DNA from: Symbiodinium natans
Lineage: Eukaryota > Sar > Dinophyceae > Suessiales > Symbiodiniaceae
DNA length: 20,960 nucleotides
Assembly (NCBI GenBank): GCA_905221605.1
Contig: CAJNDS010001375.1
Span: 1-20,960 of the forward strand
Reading direction: 5' to 3'
This document shows positions 1 to 10,206 of this stretch, one piece after another. The position numbers and the translations under genes were made by a program. Numbering within the stretch: the stretch's first letter is position 1; each line of letters opens with the position of its first letter. Below the pieces are notes generated by a model that was not told where the DNA came from, made no database searches, and saw only the letters and a program-made list of their open reading frames with translations.

Positions 1-108
1 AACCTAAACCCTAACCCCTAAACCCTAAACCCTAAACCCTAAACCCTAAACCCTAAACCCTAAACCCTAAACCCTAAACCCTAAACCCTAAACCCTAAAC
101 CCTAAACC
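1..108 (+). repeat. Telomeric array 1, (CCCTAAA)n
   Basis: About fifteen copies of CCCTAAA (TTTAGGG on the other strand). The first few units are irregular, with AACCTAAACCC and CCCTAACCCC variants; the rest are perfect. The C-rich strand read 5' to 3' from the left is the orientation of a genuine left chromosome end, so this may be the physical telomere. The same array type recurs twice near the right end, so terminal location is not proven. Confidence 0.95.
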
Positions 109-300
109 ATCAAGACCAGGATAAATAGAAATTGTATGTGTTTCATTACGAATAGCTCGATTCCTGCAGGCAAAGAGGTTTAAGTAAATTGAACATATTG
201 GCACAGTTGACCCCTGCAAACCCTTATCCTGGCTCACTAGTTACCTCAACTAGGGAGGAGAAGGCCAAGCTCCTTGATTGCATTCACACAAGCCCCGACC
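109..300. repeat. Subtelomeric block, copy 1
   Basis: Sequence directly inside the telomeric array with no coding potential. It recurs almost unchanged from 20587 (about six substitutions over ~370 bp, offset about 20476). Its first ~45 bases also recur after the second telomeric array at 19820. It grades into degenerate family A minisatellite from about 250 (AGGGAGGAGAAGGC, TTGATTGCATTCACACA). A G-homopolymer at 394-402 is 9 G here but 13 G in the right-hand copy. Confidence 0.85.
125..137. repeat. Half-site of the 13-bp inverted repeat flanking telomeric arrays
   Basis: ATAGAAATTGTAT lies just inside telomeric array 1. Its reverse complement ATACAATTTCTAT lies just outside arrays 2 and 3 (19702-19714, 20441-20453). 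The outer partner of array 1 would be to the left of the window. Confidence 0.8.
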
Positions 301-1621
301 CCTGACCCAAATTCAGGAGGCTAACGCAAGGCTCGTATTCACACAGGCTTTGATCACATCCCGACCTGGAATGCAAGGCTCCCGACCCAGTTGTGGGGGG
401 GGGAACGCAAAGGCTCCTTCAGTTACATAAGCCCTGCTCACACACCGACCCAATTAGGGAGGTGAATACAAAGGCTCCTTGGCAGCATTCACACAGGCTC
501 TGATCACATCCCGACCCAATTAGGGAGGGGAACGCAAAGGCTCCATGGCTGCATTTACACAGGCCCTCATCACATCCCGACCCAATTAGGGAGGGGAATG
601 CAAGGCTCCTTGGCTGCATTTACACAGGCCTTGATCACATCCCGACCCAATTAGGGAGGTGAATACAAAGGCTCCTGGGCTGCATTTACACAGGCCCTGA
701 TCACATCCTGACCCAATTCGGGAGGTGAACACTGCATTTACACAGGCCCTGATCACATCCTGACCCAAGTAGGGAGAGAAACAAAAGGCTCCTTGGCTGC
801 ATTTGCACAGGCCCTGATCACATCCCGACCCAATTAGGGAGGTGACTACAAAGGCTCCTTGGCAGCATTCACACAGGCCCTGATCACATCCCGACCCAAT
901 TAGGGAGGGGAATGCAAGGCTCCTTGGCTGCATTGACACAGGACCTGATCACATCCCGACCCAATTAGGGAGAATCACAAGGCTCCTTGGCTGCATTTAC
1001 ACAGGTCTTGATCACATCCCGACCCAATTAGGGAGGTGACTACAAAGGCTCCTTGGCAGCATTCACAGAGGCCCTGATCACATCCCGACCCAATTAGGGA
1101 GGGGAATGCAGGGCTCCTTGGCTGCATTGACACAGGCCCTGATCACATCCCGACCCAATTAGGGAGAATCACAAGGCTCCTTGTCTGCATTTACACAGGT
1201 CTTGATCACATCCCGACCCAATTAGGGAGGTGAATACAAAGGCTCCTTGGCTGCATTTACACAGGCCCTGGTCACATCCCGACTCCATTAGGGAGGGGAA
1301 TGCAAGGCTCCTTGGCTGCGTTTAGACAGGCCCTGATCACATCCCGACCCAATTAGGGAGATGAACACAAGCCTCCTTGGCAGCATTTTCACAGGCCCTG
1401 ATCACATCCCGACCCAATTAGGGAGGAATCACAAGGCTCCTTGGCTGCATTTACACAGGTCTTGATCACATCCCGACCCAATTAGGGAGGTGAATACAAA
1501 GGCTCCTTGGCTGCAGTTACACAGGCCCTGATCACATCCCGACCCAATTCGGGAGGGGAACGCAAGGCTCCTTGGCTGCATTTACACAGGCTGACCCAAT
1601 TAGGGAGAGAAACACAAGGCT

Positions 1622-2253
1622 CCTTGGCTGCATTTACACAGCCCTTGATCACATCCCGACCCAATTAGGGAGGTAAATACAAAGGCTCCTTGGCAGCATT
1701 CACACAGGCCCTGATCACATCCCGACCCAATTAGGGAGGGGAATGCAAGGCTCCTTGGCTGCATTTACACAGGCCCTGATCACATCCCGACCCAATTAGG
1801 GAGGGGAATGCCAAGGCTCCTTGGCTGCATTCAAACAGGCCCTGGTCACATCCCGACCCAATTAGGGAGGGGAATGCAAGGCTCCTTGGCTGCATTTACA
1901 CAAACCCTGATCACATCCTGACCCATTTAGGGAGGGCAATGCAAGGCTCCCTGGCTGCATTTACACAGGCCCTGGGAGGGGAATGCAAGGCTCCTTGGCT
2001 GCATTTACACAGGCCCTGATCACATCCCGACCCAATTAGGGAGAATCACAAGGCTCCTTGGCTGCATTTACACAGGTCTTGATCACATCCCGACCCAATT
2101 AGGGAGGTGAATACAAAGGCTCCTTGGCTGCAGTTACACAGGCCCTGATCACATCCCGACCCAATTCGGGAGGGGAACGCAAGGCTCCTTGGCTGCATTT
2201 ACACAGGCCCTGATCACATCCTGATCCAATTAGGGAGAGAAACACAAGGCTCC
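1622..2253. repeat. Higher-order block X, copy 1 (family A)
   Basis: A run of about ten family A monomers with diagnostic variants (GGAGGTAAATACAAAGG, AATGCCAAGGCTCC, ACACAAACCCTGATC, a truncated CAGGCCCTGGGAGGGG monomer, CCAATTCGGGAGGGG) that reappears in the same order at 4497-5115. The second copy lacks about 12 bp near its left end (GATCA joined to ATTAGGG). Confidence 0.85.
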
Positions 2254-2504
2254 TTGGCTGCATTTACACAGCCCTTGATCACATCCCGACCCAATTAGGA
2301 AGGTAAATACAAAGGCTCCTTGGCTGCATTTTACACAGGCCCTGGTCACATCCCGACCCAATTAGGGAGGGGAAGGCAAGGCTCCTTGGCTGCATTTACA
2401 CAGGCCCTGATCACATCCCGACCCAATTAGGGAGGGGAATGCAAGGCTCCTTGGCTGCATTTACACAGGCCCTGATCACATCCCGACCCAATTAGGGAGA
2501 ATCA

Positions 2505-2868
2505 CAAGGCTCCTTGGCTGCATTTACACAGGTCTTGATCACATCCCGACCCAATTAGGGCGGTGAATACAAAGGCTCCTTGGCTGCATTTACACAGGCC
2601 CTGGTCACATCCCGACTCAATTAGGGAGGGGAATGCAAGGCTCCTTGGCTGCGTTTAGACAGGCCCTGATCACATCCCGACCCAATTAGGGAGATGAACA
2701 CAAGCCTCCTTGGCAGCATTTTCACAGGCCTTGATCACATCCCGACCCAATTAGGGAAGGGAATGCAATGCTTCTTGGCTGCATTCACACAGGCCCTGAT
2801 CACATCCGGACCCAATTCGGGAAGGGAATGCAAGGCTCCTTGGCTGCAGTCACACCACATCCGGACCC
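2505..2868. repeat. Higher-order block Y, copy 1 (family A)
   Basis: Several family A monomers with shared private variants (TGCGTTTAGACAGG, GATGAACACAAGCCTCC, GCATTTTCACAGGCC, GCAATGCTTCTTGG, GCAGTCACACCACATCCGG). The same series is repeated at about 4133-4496. The identical ORF translations starting at 2694 and 4323 are a by-product of this duplication. Confidence 0.85.
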
Positions 2869-3220
2869 AAATTAGGGAAGGGAATGCAAGGCTCCTTGGC
2901 TGCATTTACACAGGCTTTCGTGACCCAATTAGGGAGGGGAATGATAGGCTCCGTGGCAATTAAGGAGGGGAATGCAAAGCTCCTTGGCTGCGTCTACACA
3001 GCCCTGATCACATTCCGACCCAATTCGGCATCCCGACCCAATTAAGGAGGGAAACGCAAGGCTCCTTGGCTGCATTTACACAGGCCCTGATCACATCCCG
3101 ACCCAATTAGGGAGGGGAACGCAAGGCTCCTCGCTGCATTTACACAGGCCCTGATCACATCCCGACCCAATGAGGGGAATGCAAGAATTTACACAGGCCC
3201 GGATCACACCCCGACCCACA

Positions 3221-3837
3221 TTTTGTGAAGGTGAACTACCTGGACAGGCGTTCCAAGAGCTGGTAATCCTTATCCTGGTGCATTTATGAAGGAGAACTAC
3301 CTGGCAAGGCTTTCCGCGAGCTGGAAATCCTTATCCTGGTGCATTTTACGAAGGAGAACTACCTGGAAAGGCCTTCCGCGAGCTGGAAATCCTTATCCTG
3401 GTGCATTTTATGAAGGAGAACTACCTGGAAAAGAGCTGGAAATCCTTATCCTGGTGCATTTTATGAAGGAGAACTACCTGGAAAGGCCTTCTGCAAGCTG
3501 GAAATCCTTATCCTGGTGCATTTTATGAAGGAGAACTGCTTGGAAAGCCTTCCGCGAGCTGGAAATCCATATCCTGGTGCATTTTATGAAGGAGAACTAC
3601 CTGGAAAGGCCTTCCACGAGCTCCTTATCCTGGTGCATTTTATGAAGGAGAACTACCTGGAAAGCCTCCAAGAGCTGGAAATCCTTATCCTGGTGCATTT
3701 TAGGAAGGAGAACTACGTGGAAAGGCTGTCCAAGAGCTGGAAATCCTTATCCTGGTGCATTTTATGAAGGAGAACTACCTGGAAAGGCCTTCCAAGAGCT
3801 GGCAATCCTTATCCTGGTGCATTTTATGAAGGAGAAC
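3221..3837. repeat. Minisatellite family B, first array (~62-bp unit)
   Basis: About ten copies of a 62-bp unit recognised by GAGCTGGAAATCCTTATCC, then TGGTGCATTTTATGAAGG, then AGAACTACCTGGAAAGGC and CTTCC(AA/GC)GA. The switch from family A occurs within CCCGACCCACA/TTTTGTGAAGG, and the return to A within GGAGAAC/ACACAGGC. ORFs of 80-83 codons here are repeat readthrough. No gene seen. Confidence 0.93.
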
Positions 3838-4132
3838 ACACAGGCTTTGATCACAGCCGGACCCAAATAGGGAGGGGAATGCAAGGCTGCATTCACACAG
3901 GCCCTGATCACATCCGGACCCAATTAGGGAGGGGAACGCAAGGCTCCTTGGCTGCATACACACAGACTTTGATCACATCCGGACCCAATTAGGGAGGGGA
4001 ATGCAAGGCTCCTTGGCTGCATTCACACAGGCCCTGATCACATCCTGACCCAATTAGGGAGGGGAATGCAAGGCTCCTTCGCTGCAGTTACACAGGCCCT
4101 GATCACATCCCGACCCAATTAGGGAGAGAAAC

Positions 4133-4496
4133 ACAAGGCTCCTTGGCTGCATTTACACAGGTCTTGATCACATCCCGACCCAATTAGGGAGGTGAATACA
4201 AAGGCTCCTTGGCTGCATTTACACAGGCCCTGGTCACATCCCGACTCAATTAGGGAAGGGAATGCAAGGCTCCTTGGCTGCGTTTAGACAGGCCCTGATC
4301 ACATCCCGACCCAATTAGGGAGATGAACACAAGCCTCCTTGGCAGCATTTTCACAGGCCTTGATCACATCCCGACCCAATTAGGGAAGGGAATGCAATGC
4401 TTCTTGGCTGCATTCACACAGGCCCTGATCACATCCGGACCCAATTCGGGAAGGGAATGCAAGGCTCCTTGGCTGCAGTCACACCACATCCGGACC
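4133..4496. repeat. Higher-order block Y, copy 2 (family A)
   Basis: Near-identical to 2505-2868, with the same ordered set of variant monomers. One visible difference is AGGGAGGTGAATAC here against AGGGCGGTGAATAC in copy 1. Confidence 0.85.
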
Positions 4497-5115
4497 TTGG
4501 CTGCATTTACACAGCCCTTGATCAATTAGGGAGGTAAATACAAAGGCTCCTTGGCAGCATTCACACAGGCCCTGATCACATCCCGACCCAATTAGGGAGG
4601 GGAATGCAAGGCTCCTTGGCTGCATTTACACAGGCCCTGATCACATCCCGACCCAATTAGGGAGGGGAATGCCAAGGCTCCTTGGCTGCATGCAAACAGG
4701 CCCTGGTCACATCCCGACCCAATTAGGGAGGGGAATGCAAGGCTCCTTGGCTGCATTTACACAAACCCTGATCACATCCTGACCCATTTAGGGAGGGCAA
4801 TGCAAGGCTCCCTGGCTGCATTTACACAGGCCCTGGGAGGGGAATGCAAGGCTCCTTGGCTGCATTTACACAGGCCCTGATCACATCCCGACCCAATTAG
4901 GGAGAATCACAAGGCTCCTTGGCTGCATTTCGCACAGGTCTTGATCACATCCCGACCCAATTAGGGAGGTGAATACAAAGGCTCCTTGGCTGCAGTTACA
5001 CAGGCCCTGATCACATCCCGACCCAATTCGGGAGGGGAACGCAAGGCTCCTTGGCTGCATTTACACAGGCCCTGATCACATCCTGACCCAATTAGGGAGA
5101 GAAACACAAGGCTCC
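4497..5115. repeat. Higher-order block X, copy 2 (family A)
   Basis: Near-identical to 1622-2253. It ends exactly where the truncated Rep gene sequence starts, so the gene fragment sits at a minisatellite breakpoint. Confidence 0.85.
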
Positions 5116-5762
5116 AGGAAGATGGCACTGTCCTGGTGGAAGGAGTGCAGGGCAAGACCGCTTCCCCAGCTCGTCTAGACTGCTTGCACAAAGCCTTGCA
5201 AGAGCTGAAAGCGCAGCACCGCCTCTACCAGGCAAACCCAGCAGTGGAGGGAGCCTTAACAAGAATGGAAATCATCCTCGCTGGAAAAGTGCAGCCGTGT
5301 ACAAGCGCAGCGGCAACGACAGACCGCGAAACCTCCCAAGGGCGCCAAACGGGGGAGTCCGGTGGCTCACACTCCTCGGCCTTGGGGGGCGAAGCGCAGC
5401 ACTCGGAAAACGCAGCGGCCTCTGTCGAAACAATGGAAGAGAAGGAAGACAGGCTAGAGATGACGTACCTGATCCCCAAAGAGCTGAAAGCCCCCAGAGC
5501 GGACACTGTGGAGCTGCAGAAAATCCGAAGCACTTCGGAGCTCACGGACGACATGGACGTGAAGTTCTTCCCACACCTGTTTTCCACGGGCACAGGCGGA
5601 TGGCAGAATGGATATGGAAGCTTCTCCCAATACGCTCGCAAGCTCTCGGGCAACATCAACGTGAGGATCGGCAACCAGCAGGCTCCAGGCGGGAAGACCA
5701 AGTACCAAGAGGGCAAAGGTCAGGTGTTTACAGCCCTGAGGGACATCCCAAAAAGCACCTGA
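5116..5762 (+). pseudogene. Truncated Helitron Rep gene fragment
   Basis: An uninterrupted reading frame, stop at 5760-5762, that aligns with residues about 428-631 of the intact 2073-residue protein encoded at 12049-18270. Shared stretches include EDGTVLVEGV, TASPARL, EMTYL, KFFPHLF, TGTGGW, GSFSQYARK and LSGNINVRIGNQ. It covers only the start of the Helitron_like_N region and lacks the HUH motif, tyrosines, helicase and protease, so it cannot be functional as a replicase. Compared with the intact gene it lacks 27 residues (569-595, 81 bp) without losing frame. It has a longer Ser/Glu-rich linker before EMTYL, and has FPHLFS in place of FPHLFP. It therefore derives from a related but different element. 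The frame continues upstream of the first GTG (5136) to the repeat junction near 5115; no ATG start belongs to it. The last codons (PKST) diverge, and 5756-5805 matches nothing else here. Confidence 0.85.
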
Positions 5763-5805
5763 GATTGCTTATCACTGAGCATTCTTTAGAGAAGAGAGCG
5801 CAGCG
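5756..5805. other. Short unassigned filler at the right edge of the Rep fragment
   Basis: About 50 bp between the end of Rep homology (GGGACATCCC) and the resumption of family A at CAAGGCTCCTTGG. It resembles neither the intact gene nor any repeat family here. It may be the tail of the donor element or repair filler. Confidence 0.4.
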
Positions 5806-6543
5806 CAAGGCTCCTTGGCTGCATTTACCGGCCCTGATCACATCCCGACCGAACTAGGCAGGGGAACACAAGGCTCTGTGCCTGCATTTACAGGCCCTGA
5901 TCACATCCCGACCCAATTAGGGAGGGGAATGCAAGGCTCCTTGGCTGCATCTGCACAGGTCCTGCTCACACCCTGAAGGGAACACAAGGCTCCTTGGCTT
6001 CATACACAGGCCCTGATCACATCCCTACCCAATTAGGGAGGCCAAGGCTCCTTGGCTGCGTTCACGCAGGCCCTGATCACATCCGACCCAGTCAGGGAGG
6101 GAATGCAAGGCTCCTTGGCTGCATTTACACAGGCCCTGATCACATCCTGACCCAGTTAGGGAAGGGAACGCAAAGGCTCCTTGGGAGCAGTTACAAAGGC
6201 CCTGATCACATCCCGACCCAATTAAAGGCAAATACAAGGCTCTTTGGCTGCATTCACACAGGCCCTGATCACATCCCGACCCAATTAAGGAGGCAAATAC
6301 CTTGACTGCATTCACACAGGCCCTGATCACATCCTGACCAAGGCTCCTTGGCTGCATTTACCGGCCCTGATCACATCCCGACCCAACTAGGGAGGGGAAC
6401 GCAAGGCTCTGTGCCTGCATTTACAGGCCCTGATCACATCCCGACCCAACTAGAGAGGGGAATGCAGGGCTACCTTGGTTGCGCGGCCCTGATCACATCC
6501 CGACCCAATTAGGGAAGGGAACACGCTGCATTCTGATCACATC
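5806..6543. repeat. Minisatellite family A, third array (degenerate)
   Basis: About a dozen family A monomers, many shortened or diverged (GCTCTGTGCCTGCATTTACAGG, CTGCATTTACCGGCCC, CCAACTAGGGAGG, ATTAAAGGCAAATAC). The pair of monomers at 5806-5905 recurs at about 6342-6445. Short ORFs of 103 and 110 codons on the two strands are repeat readthrough. Confidence 0.9.
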
Positions 6544-6848
6544 TACATGGAAAGGCCTTGAAAAAAAAGCTGGAAATCCTTATCCTGTCTTCAAATAGCT
6601 GGAAATCCTGGTGCTTTTTTTGCGAAGGAGAACTACCTGGAAATGCCTTCAAAGAGCTGGAAATCCTTATCCTGGTGCATTTTATGAAGGAGAATTATTT
6701 GGAAAGGCCTTCAAAGAGCTGGAAATCCTTATCCTGGTGCATTTCATGAAGGAGAACTACCTGGAAAGGCCTTCTTGGTGCATTTCACGAGGGAGAACTA
6801 CCTGGAAAGGCCTCTTATCCTGGTGCAATTTATGAAGGAAAACTGCCA
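6544..6848. repeat. Minisatellite family B, second array
   Basis: About five copies of the 62-bp family B unit, several truncated, with TTTTTTTGCGAAGGAGAAC and GCATTTCACGAGGGAGAAC variants. It passes into family C within AAACTGCCAGG/ATCGCCAACC. No gene seen. Confidence 0.9.
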
Positions 6849-8189
6849 GGATCGCCAACCAATTAAGGAGAATCCCGGGCGACTCGGCTGCACATCCCAG
6901 CTGGAAAGCTTATCGTCAACCAATTAAGGAGAATCCCAGGCGACTCGGCTGCAAAGCTAGAAAGCTTATCGCCAACCAATTAAGGAGAATCCCAGGCGAC
7001 TCGGCTGCAAATCCCAGCTGGAAAGCTTATCGCCAACCAATTAAGGAGAATCCCGGGCGACTCGGCTGCAAAGCTGGAAAGCTTATCGCCAACCAATTAA
7101 GGAGAATCCCGGGCGACTCGGCTGCAAATCCCAGCTGGAAAGCTTATCGCCAACCAATTGAGGAGAATCCCGGGCGACTCGGCTGCAAAGCTGAAAAGAT
7201 TATCGCCAACCAATTACGGAGAATCCCAGGCGACTCGGCTGCAAAGCTAGAAAGCTTATCGCCAACCAATTAAGGAGAATCCCAGGCGACTCGGCTGCAA
7301 AGCTGGAAAGCTTATCGCCAACCAATTAAGGAGAATCCCGGGCGACTCGGCTGCAAATCCCAGCTGGAAAGCTTATCGCCAACCAATTAAGGAGAATCCC
7401 GGGCGACTCGGCTGCAAAGCTGGAAAGCTTATCGCCAACCAATTAAGGAGAATCTCAGGCGACTCGGCTGCAAATCCCAGCTGGAAAGCTTATCGCCAAC
7501 CAGTTAAGGAGAATCCCGGGCGACTCGGCTGCAAAGCTGGAAAGCTTATCGCCAACCAATTAAGGAGAATCCCGGGCGACTCGGCTGCAAATCCCAGCTG
7601 GAAAGCTTATCGCCAACCAATTAAGGAGAATCCCGGGCGACTCGGCTGCAAAGCTGGAAAGCTGATCGCCAACCAATTAAGGAGAATCCCGGGCGACTCG
7701 GCTGCAAAGCTGGAAAGCTTATCGCCAACCAATTAAGGAAAATCCCGGGCGACTCGGCTGCAAAGCTGGAAAGCTTATCGCCAACCAATTAAGGAGAATC
7801 CCAGGCGACTCGGCTGCAAATCTCAGCTGGAAAGTTTCTCGCCAACCAATTAAGGAGAATCCCGGGCGACTCGGCTGCAAATCTCAGCTGGAAAGCTTAT
7901 CGCCAACCAATTAAGGAGAATCCCAGGCGACTCGGCTGCAAATCTCAGCTGGAAAGCTTATCGCCAACCAATTAAGGAGAATCCCGGGCGACTCGGCTGC
8001 AAATCTCAGCTGGAAAGCTTATCGCCAACCAATGAAGAGAATCCCAGGCGACTCGGCTGCAAATCCCAGCTGGAAAGCTTCTCGCCAACCAATTAAGGAG
8101 AATCCCAGGCGACTCGGCTGCAAATCTCAGCTGGTAAGCTTATCGCCAACCAATTAAGGAGAATCCCGGGCGACTCGGCTGCAAAGCTG
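6849..8189. repeat. Minisatellite family C (61/56-bp units)
   Basis: About 23 highly uniform copies recognised by CGCCAACCAATTAAGGAGAA, then TCCCGGGCGACTCGGCTGCAA, then AGCTGGAAAGCTTAT. Two length forms exist: 61 bp with ATCCC before AGCTGG and 56 bp without it. They alternate in the left half (roughly 61, 56, 61, 56), then long forms with ATCTC dominate at the right. Almost every unit has an AAGCTT. It ends in GCAAAGCTG/CTTCCAAGAGC, where family B resumes. No gene seen. Confidence 0.95.
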
Positions 8190-10205
8190 CTTCCAAGAGC
8201 TGGAAATCCTTATCCTGGTGCATTTTATGAAGGAGAACTACCTGGCAAGGCCTTCCAAGAGCTGGAAATCCTTATCCTGGTGCATTTTATGAAGGAGAAC
8301 TACCTGGCAAGGCCTTCCAAGAGCTGGAAATCCTTATCCTGGTGCATTTTATGAAGGAGAACTACCTGGCAGCCTTCCAAGAGCTGGAAATCCTTATCCT
8401 GGTGCATTTTATGAAGGAGAACTACCTGGCAAGGCCTTCCAAGAGCTGGAAATCCTTATCCTGGTGCATTTTATGAAGGAGAACTACCTCGTCCAAGAGC
8501 TGGAAATCCTTATCCTGGTGCATTTTATGAAGGAGAACTACCTGGCAAGGCCTTGCAAGAGCTGGAAACCCTTATCCTGGTGCATTTTATGAAGGAGAAC
8601 TACCTGGCAAGGCCTTCCAAGAGCTGGAAATCCTTATCCTGGTGCATTTTATGAAGGAGAACAACCTGGCAAGGCCTTCCAAGAGCTGGAAATCCTTATC
8701 CTGGTGCATTTTATGAAGGAGAACGACCTGGCAAGGCCTTCCAAGAACTGGAAATCCTTATTCTGGTGCATTTTATGAAGGAGAACTAACTGGCAAGGCC
8801 TTCCAAGAGCTGGAAATCCTTATCCTGGTGCATTTTATGAAGGAGAACTACCTGGAAAGGCTCTTATCCTGGTGCATTTTATGAAGGAGAACTACCTGGA
8901 AAGGCCTTCCGCGAGCTGGAAATCCTTATCCTGGTGCATTTTATGAAGGAGAACCACCTGGTAAGGCCTTCTGCGAGCTGGAAATCCTTATCCTGGTGCA
9001 TTTTATGAAAGAGAACTACCTGGAAATGCCTTCCGCGAGCTGGAAATCCTTATCCTGGTGCATTTTATGAAGGAGAACTACCTGGAAAGGCTTTCCGCGA
9101 GCTGGAAATCCTTATCCTGGTGCTTTTTTCTGAAGAAGAACTACTTGGAAAGGCCTTCCGCGAGCTGGAAATGCTTATCCTGGTGCATTTTATGAAGGAG
9201 AACTACCTGGAAAGGCCTTCCAAGAGCTGGAAATCCTTATCCTGGTGCATTTTATGAAGGATAACTACCTGGAAAGGGAAATCCTTATCCTGGTGCATTT
9301 TATGAAGGAGAACTACCTGGAAAGGCCTTCCGCAAGCTGGAAATCCTTATCCTGGTGCATTTTATGAAGGAGAACTACCTGGAAAGGCCTTCTGCGAGCT
9401 GGAAATCGTTATCCTGGTGCATTTTATGAAAGAGAACTACCTGGAAATGCCTTCCGCGAGCTGGAAATCCTTATCCTGGTGCATTTTATGAAGGAGAACT
9501 ACCTGGAAAGGCTTTCCGCGAGCTGGAAATCCTTATCCTGGTGCTTTTTTCTGAAGAAGAACTACTTGGAAAGGCCTTCCGCGAGCTGGAAATGCTTATC
9601 CTGGTGCATTTTATGAAGGAGAACTACCTGGAAAAGCCTTCCGCGAGCTGGAAATCCTTATCCGGTGCATTTTATGAAGGAGAACTACCTGGAAAGGCCT
9701 TCCAAGAGCTGGAAATCCTTATCCTGGTGCATTTTATGAAGGAGAACTACCTGGAAAGGCCTTCCGCGACCTGGAAATCCTTATCCGGTGCATTTTATGA
9801 AGGAGAACTACCTGGAAAGGCCTTCCGCGAGCTGGAAATCCTTATCCTGGTGCATTTTATGAAAGAGCTACCTGGAAAGGCCTTCCGCGAGCTGGAAAAG
9901 GCAAGGCCTTCCAAGAGCTGGAAATCCTTATCCTGGTGCATTTTATGAAGGAGAACTACCTGGCAAGGCCTTCCAAGAACTGGAAATCCTTATTCTGGTG
10001 CATTTTATGAAGGAGAACTACCTGGCAAGGCCTTCCAAGAGCTGGAAATCCTTATCCTGGTGCATTTATGAAGGAGAACTACCTGGCAAGGCCTTCCAAG
10101 AGCTGGAAATCCTTATCCTGGTGCATTCTATGAAAGAGAACTACCTGGCAAGGCCTTCCAAGAGCTGGAAACCCTTACGCTGGTGCATTTTATGAAGGAG
10201 AACCA
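8190..10205. repeat. Minisatellite family B, third array
   Basis: About 32 copies of the 62-bp unit. The left part has the GGCAAGGCC/TTCCAAGAGC form, the middle part GGAAAGGCC/TTCCGCGAGC, and the right end the GGCAAGGCC form again. A multi-monomer block of about 421 bp (8880-9300) is repeated at 9301-9720; the rare monomer TGCTTTTTTCTGAAGAAG occurs at 9121 and 9542. ORFs of 65 and 135 codons here are repeat readthrough. No gene seen. Confidence 0.95.
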
Positions 10206-10206
10206 C

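Larger units (their letters stand above)
250..3220. repeat. Minisatellite family A, first array (~65-bp unit)
   Basis: Roughly 45 tandem copies of a 65-bp unit. It can be recognised by GGCTCCTTGGCTGCATTTA, then ACAGGCCCTGATCACATCCC, then GACCCAATTAGGGAGG and a variable GGAATGCAA or TGAATACAAA spacer. Variants include AGGGAGAATCACAAGG, AGGGAGAGAAACACAAGG and several truncated monomers. Because 65 is not a multiple of 3, the short ORFs here are readthrough of the repeat and not genes. No other gene is visible in this stretch. Parts are duplicated as multi-monomer blocks further right. Confidence 0.95.
3838..5115. repeat. Minisatellite family A, second array
   Basis: About twenty family A monomers. 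The stretch from about 4133 to 4496 duplicates block Y (2505-2868), and 4497-5115 duplicates block X (1622-2253). The two blocks are adjacent here but in the opposite order to the first array. The array is cut at GGCTCC (5110-5115), where the Rep gene fragment begins. The equivalent position of block X copy 1 (2253) continues uninterrupted, which marks the junction. Confidence 0.93.

Noticed and set aside
250-3220. TTAGGG within every family A unit as degenerate telomere repeat
   Set aside because: Only one hexamer per 65 bp in a fixed context (CCAATTAGGGAGG). The true telomere unit here is TTTAGGG, so chance is a sufficient explanation.
419-6357. Short ORFs on both strands in family A DNA (60-117 codons)
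   Set aside because: They are readthrough of a 65-bp tandem repeat. The translations are cyclic versions of the same repeat in different frames and have no independent start or stop context.
6849-8189. CRISPR array
   Set aside because: Regular spacing suggested it, but the whole 56-61-bp unit is repeated, with no unique spacers. It is a minisatellite in a eukaryotic setting.
3286-10195. ORFs of 62-135 codons in family B DNA
   Set aside because: Translations are repeats of the 62-bp unit (EGELPGKAF, LEILILVHFMKEN), changing frame at every monomer. No coding selection is visible.
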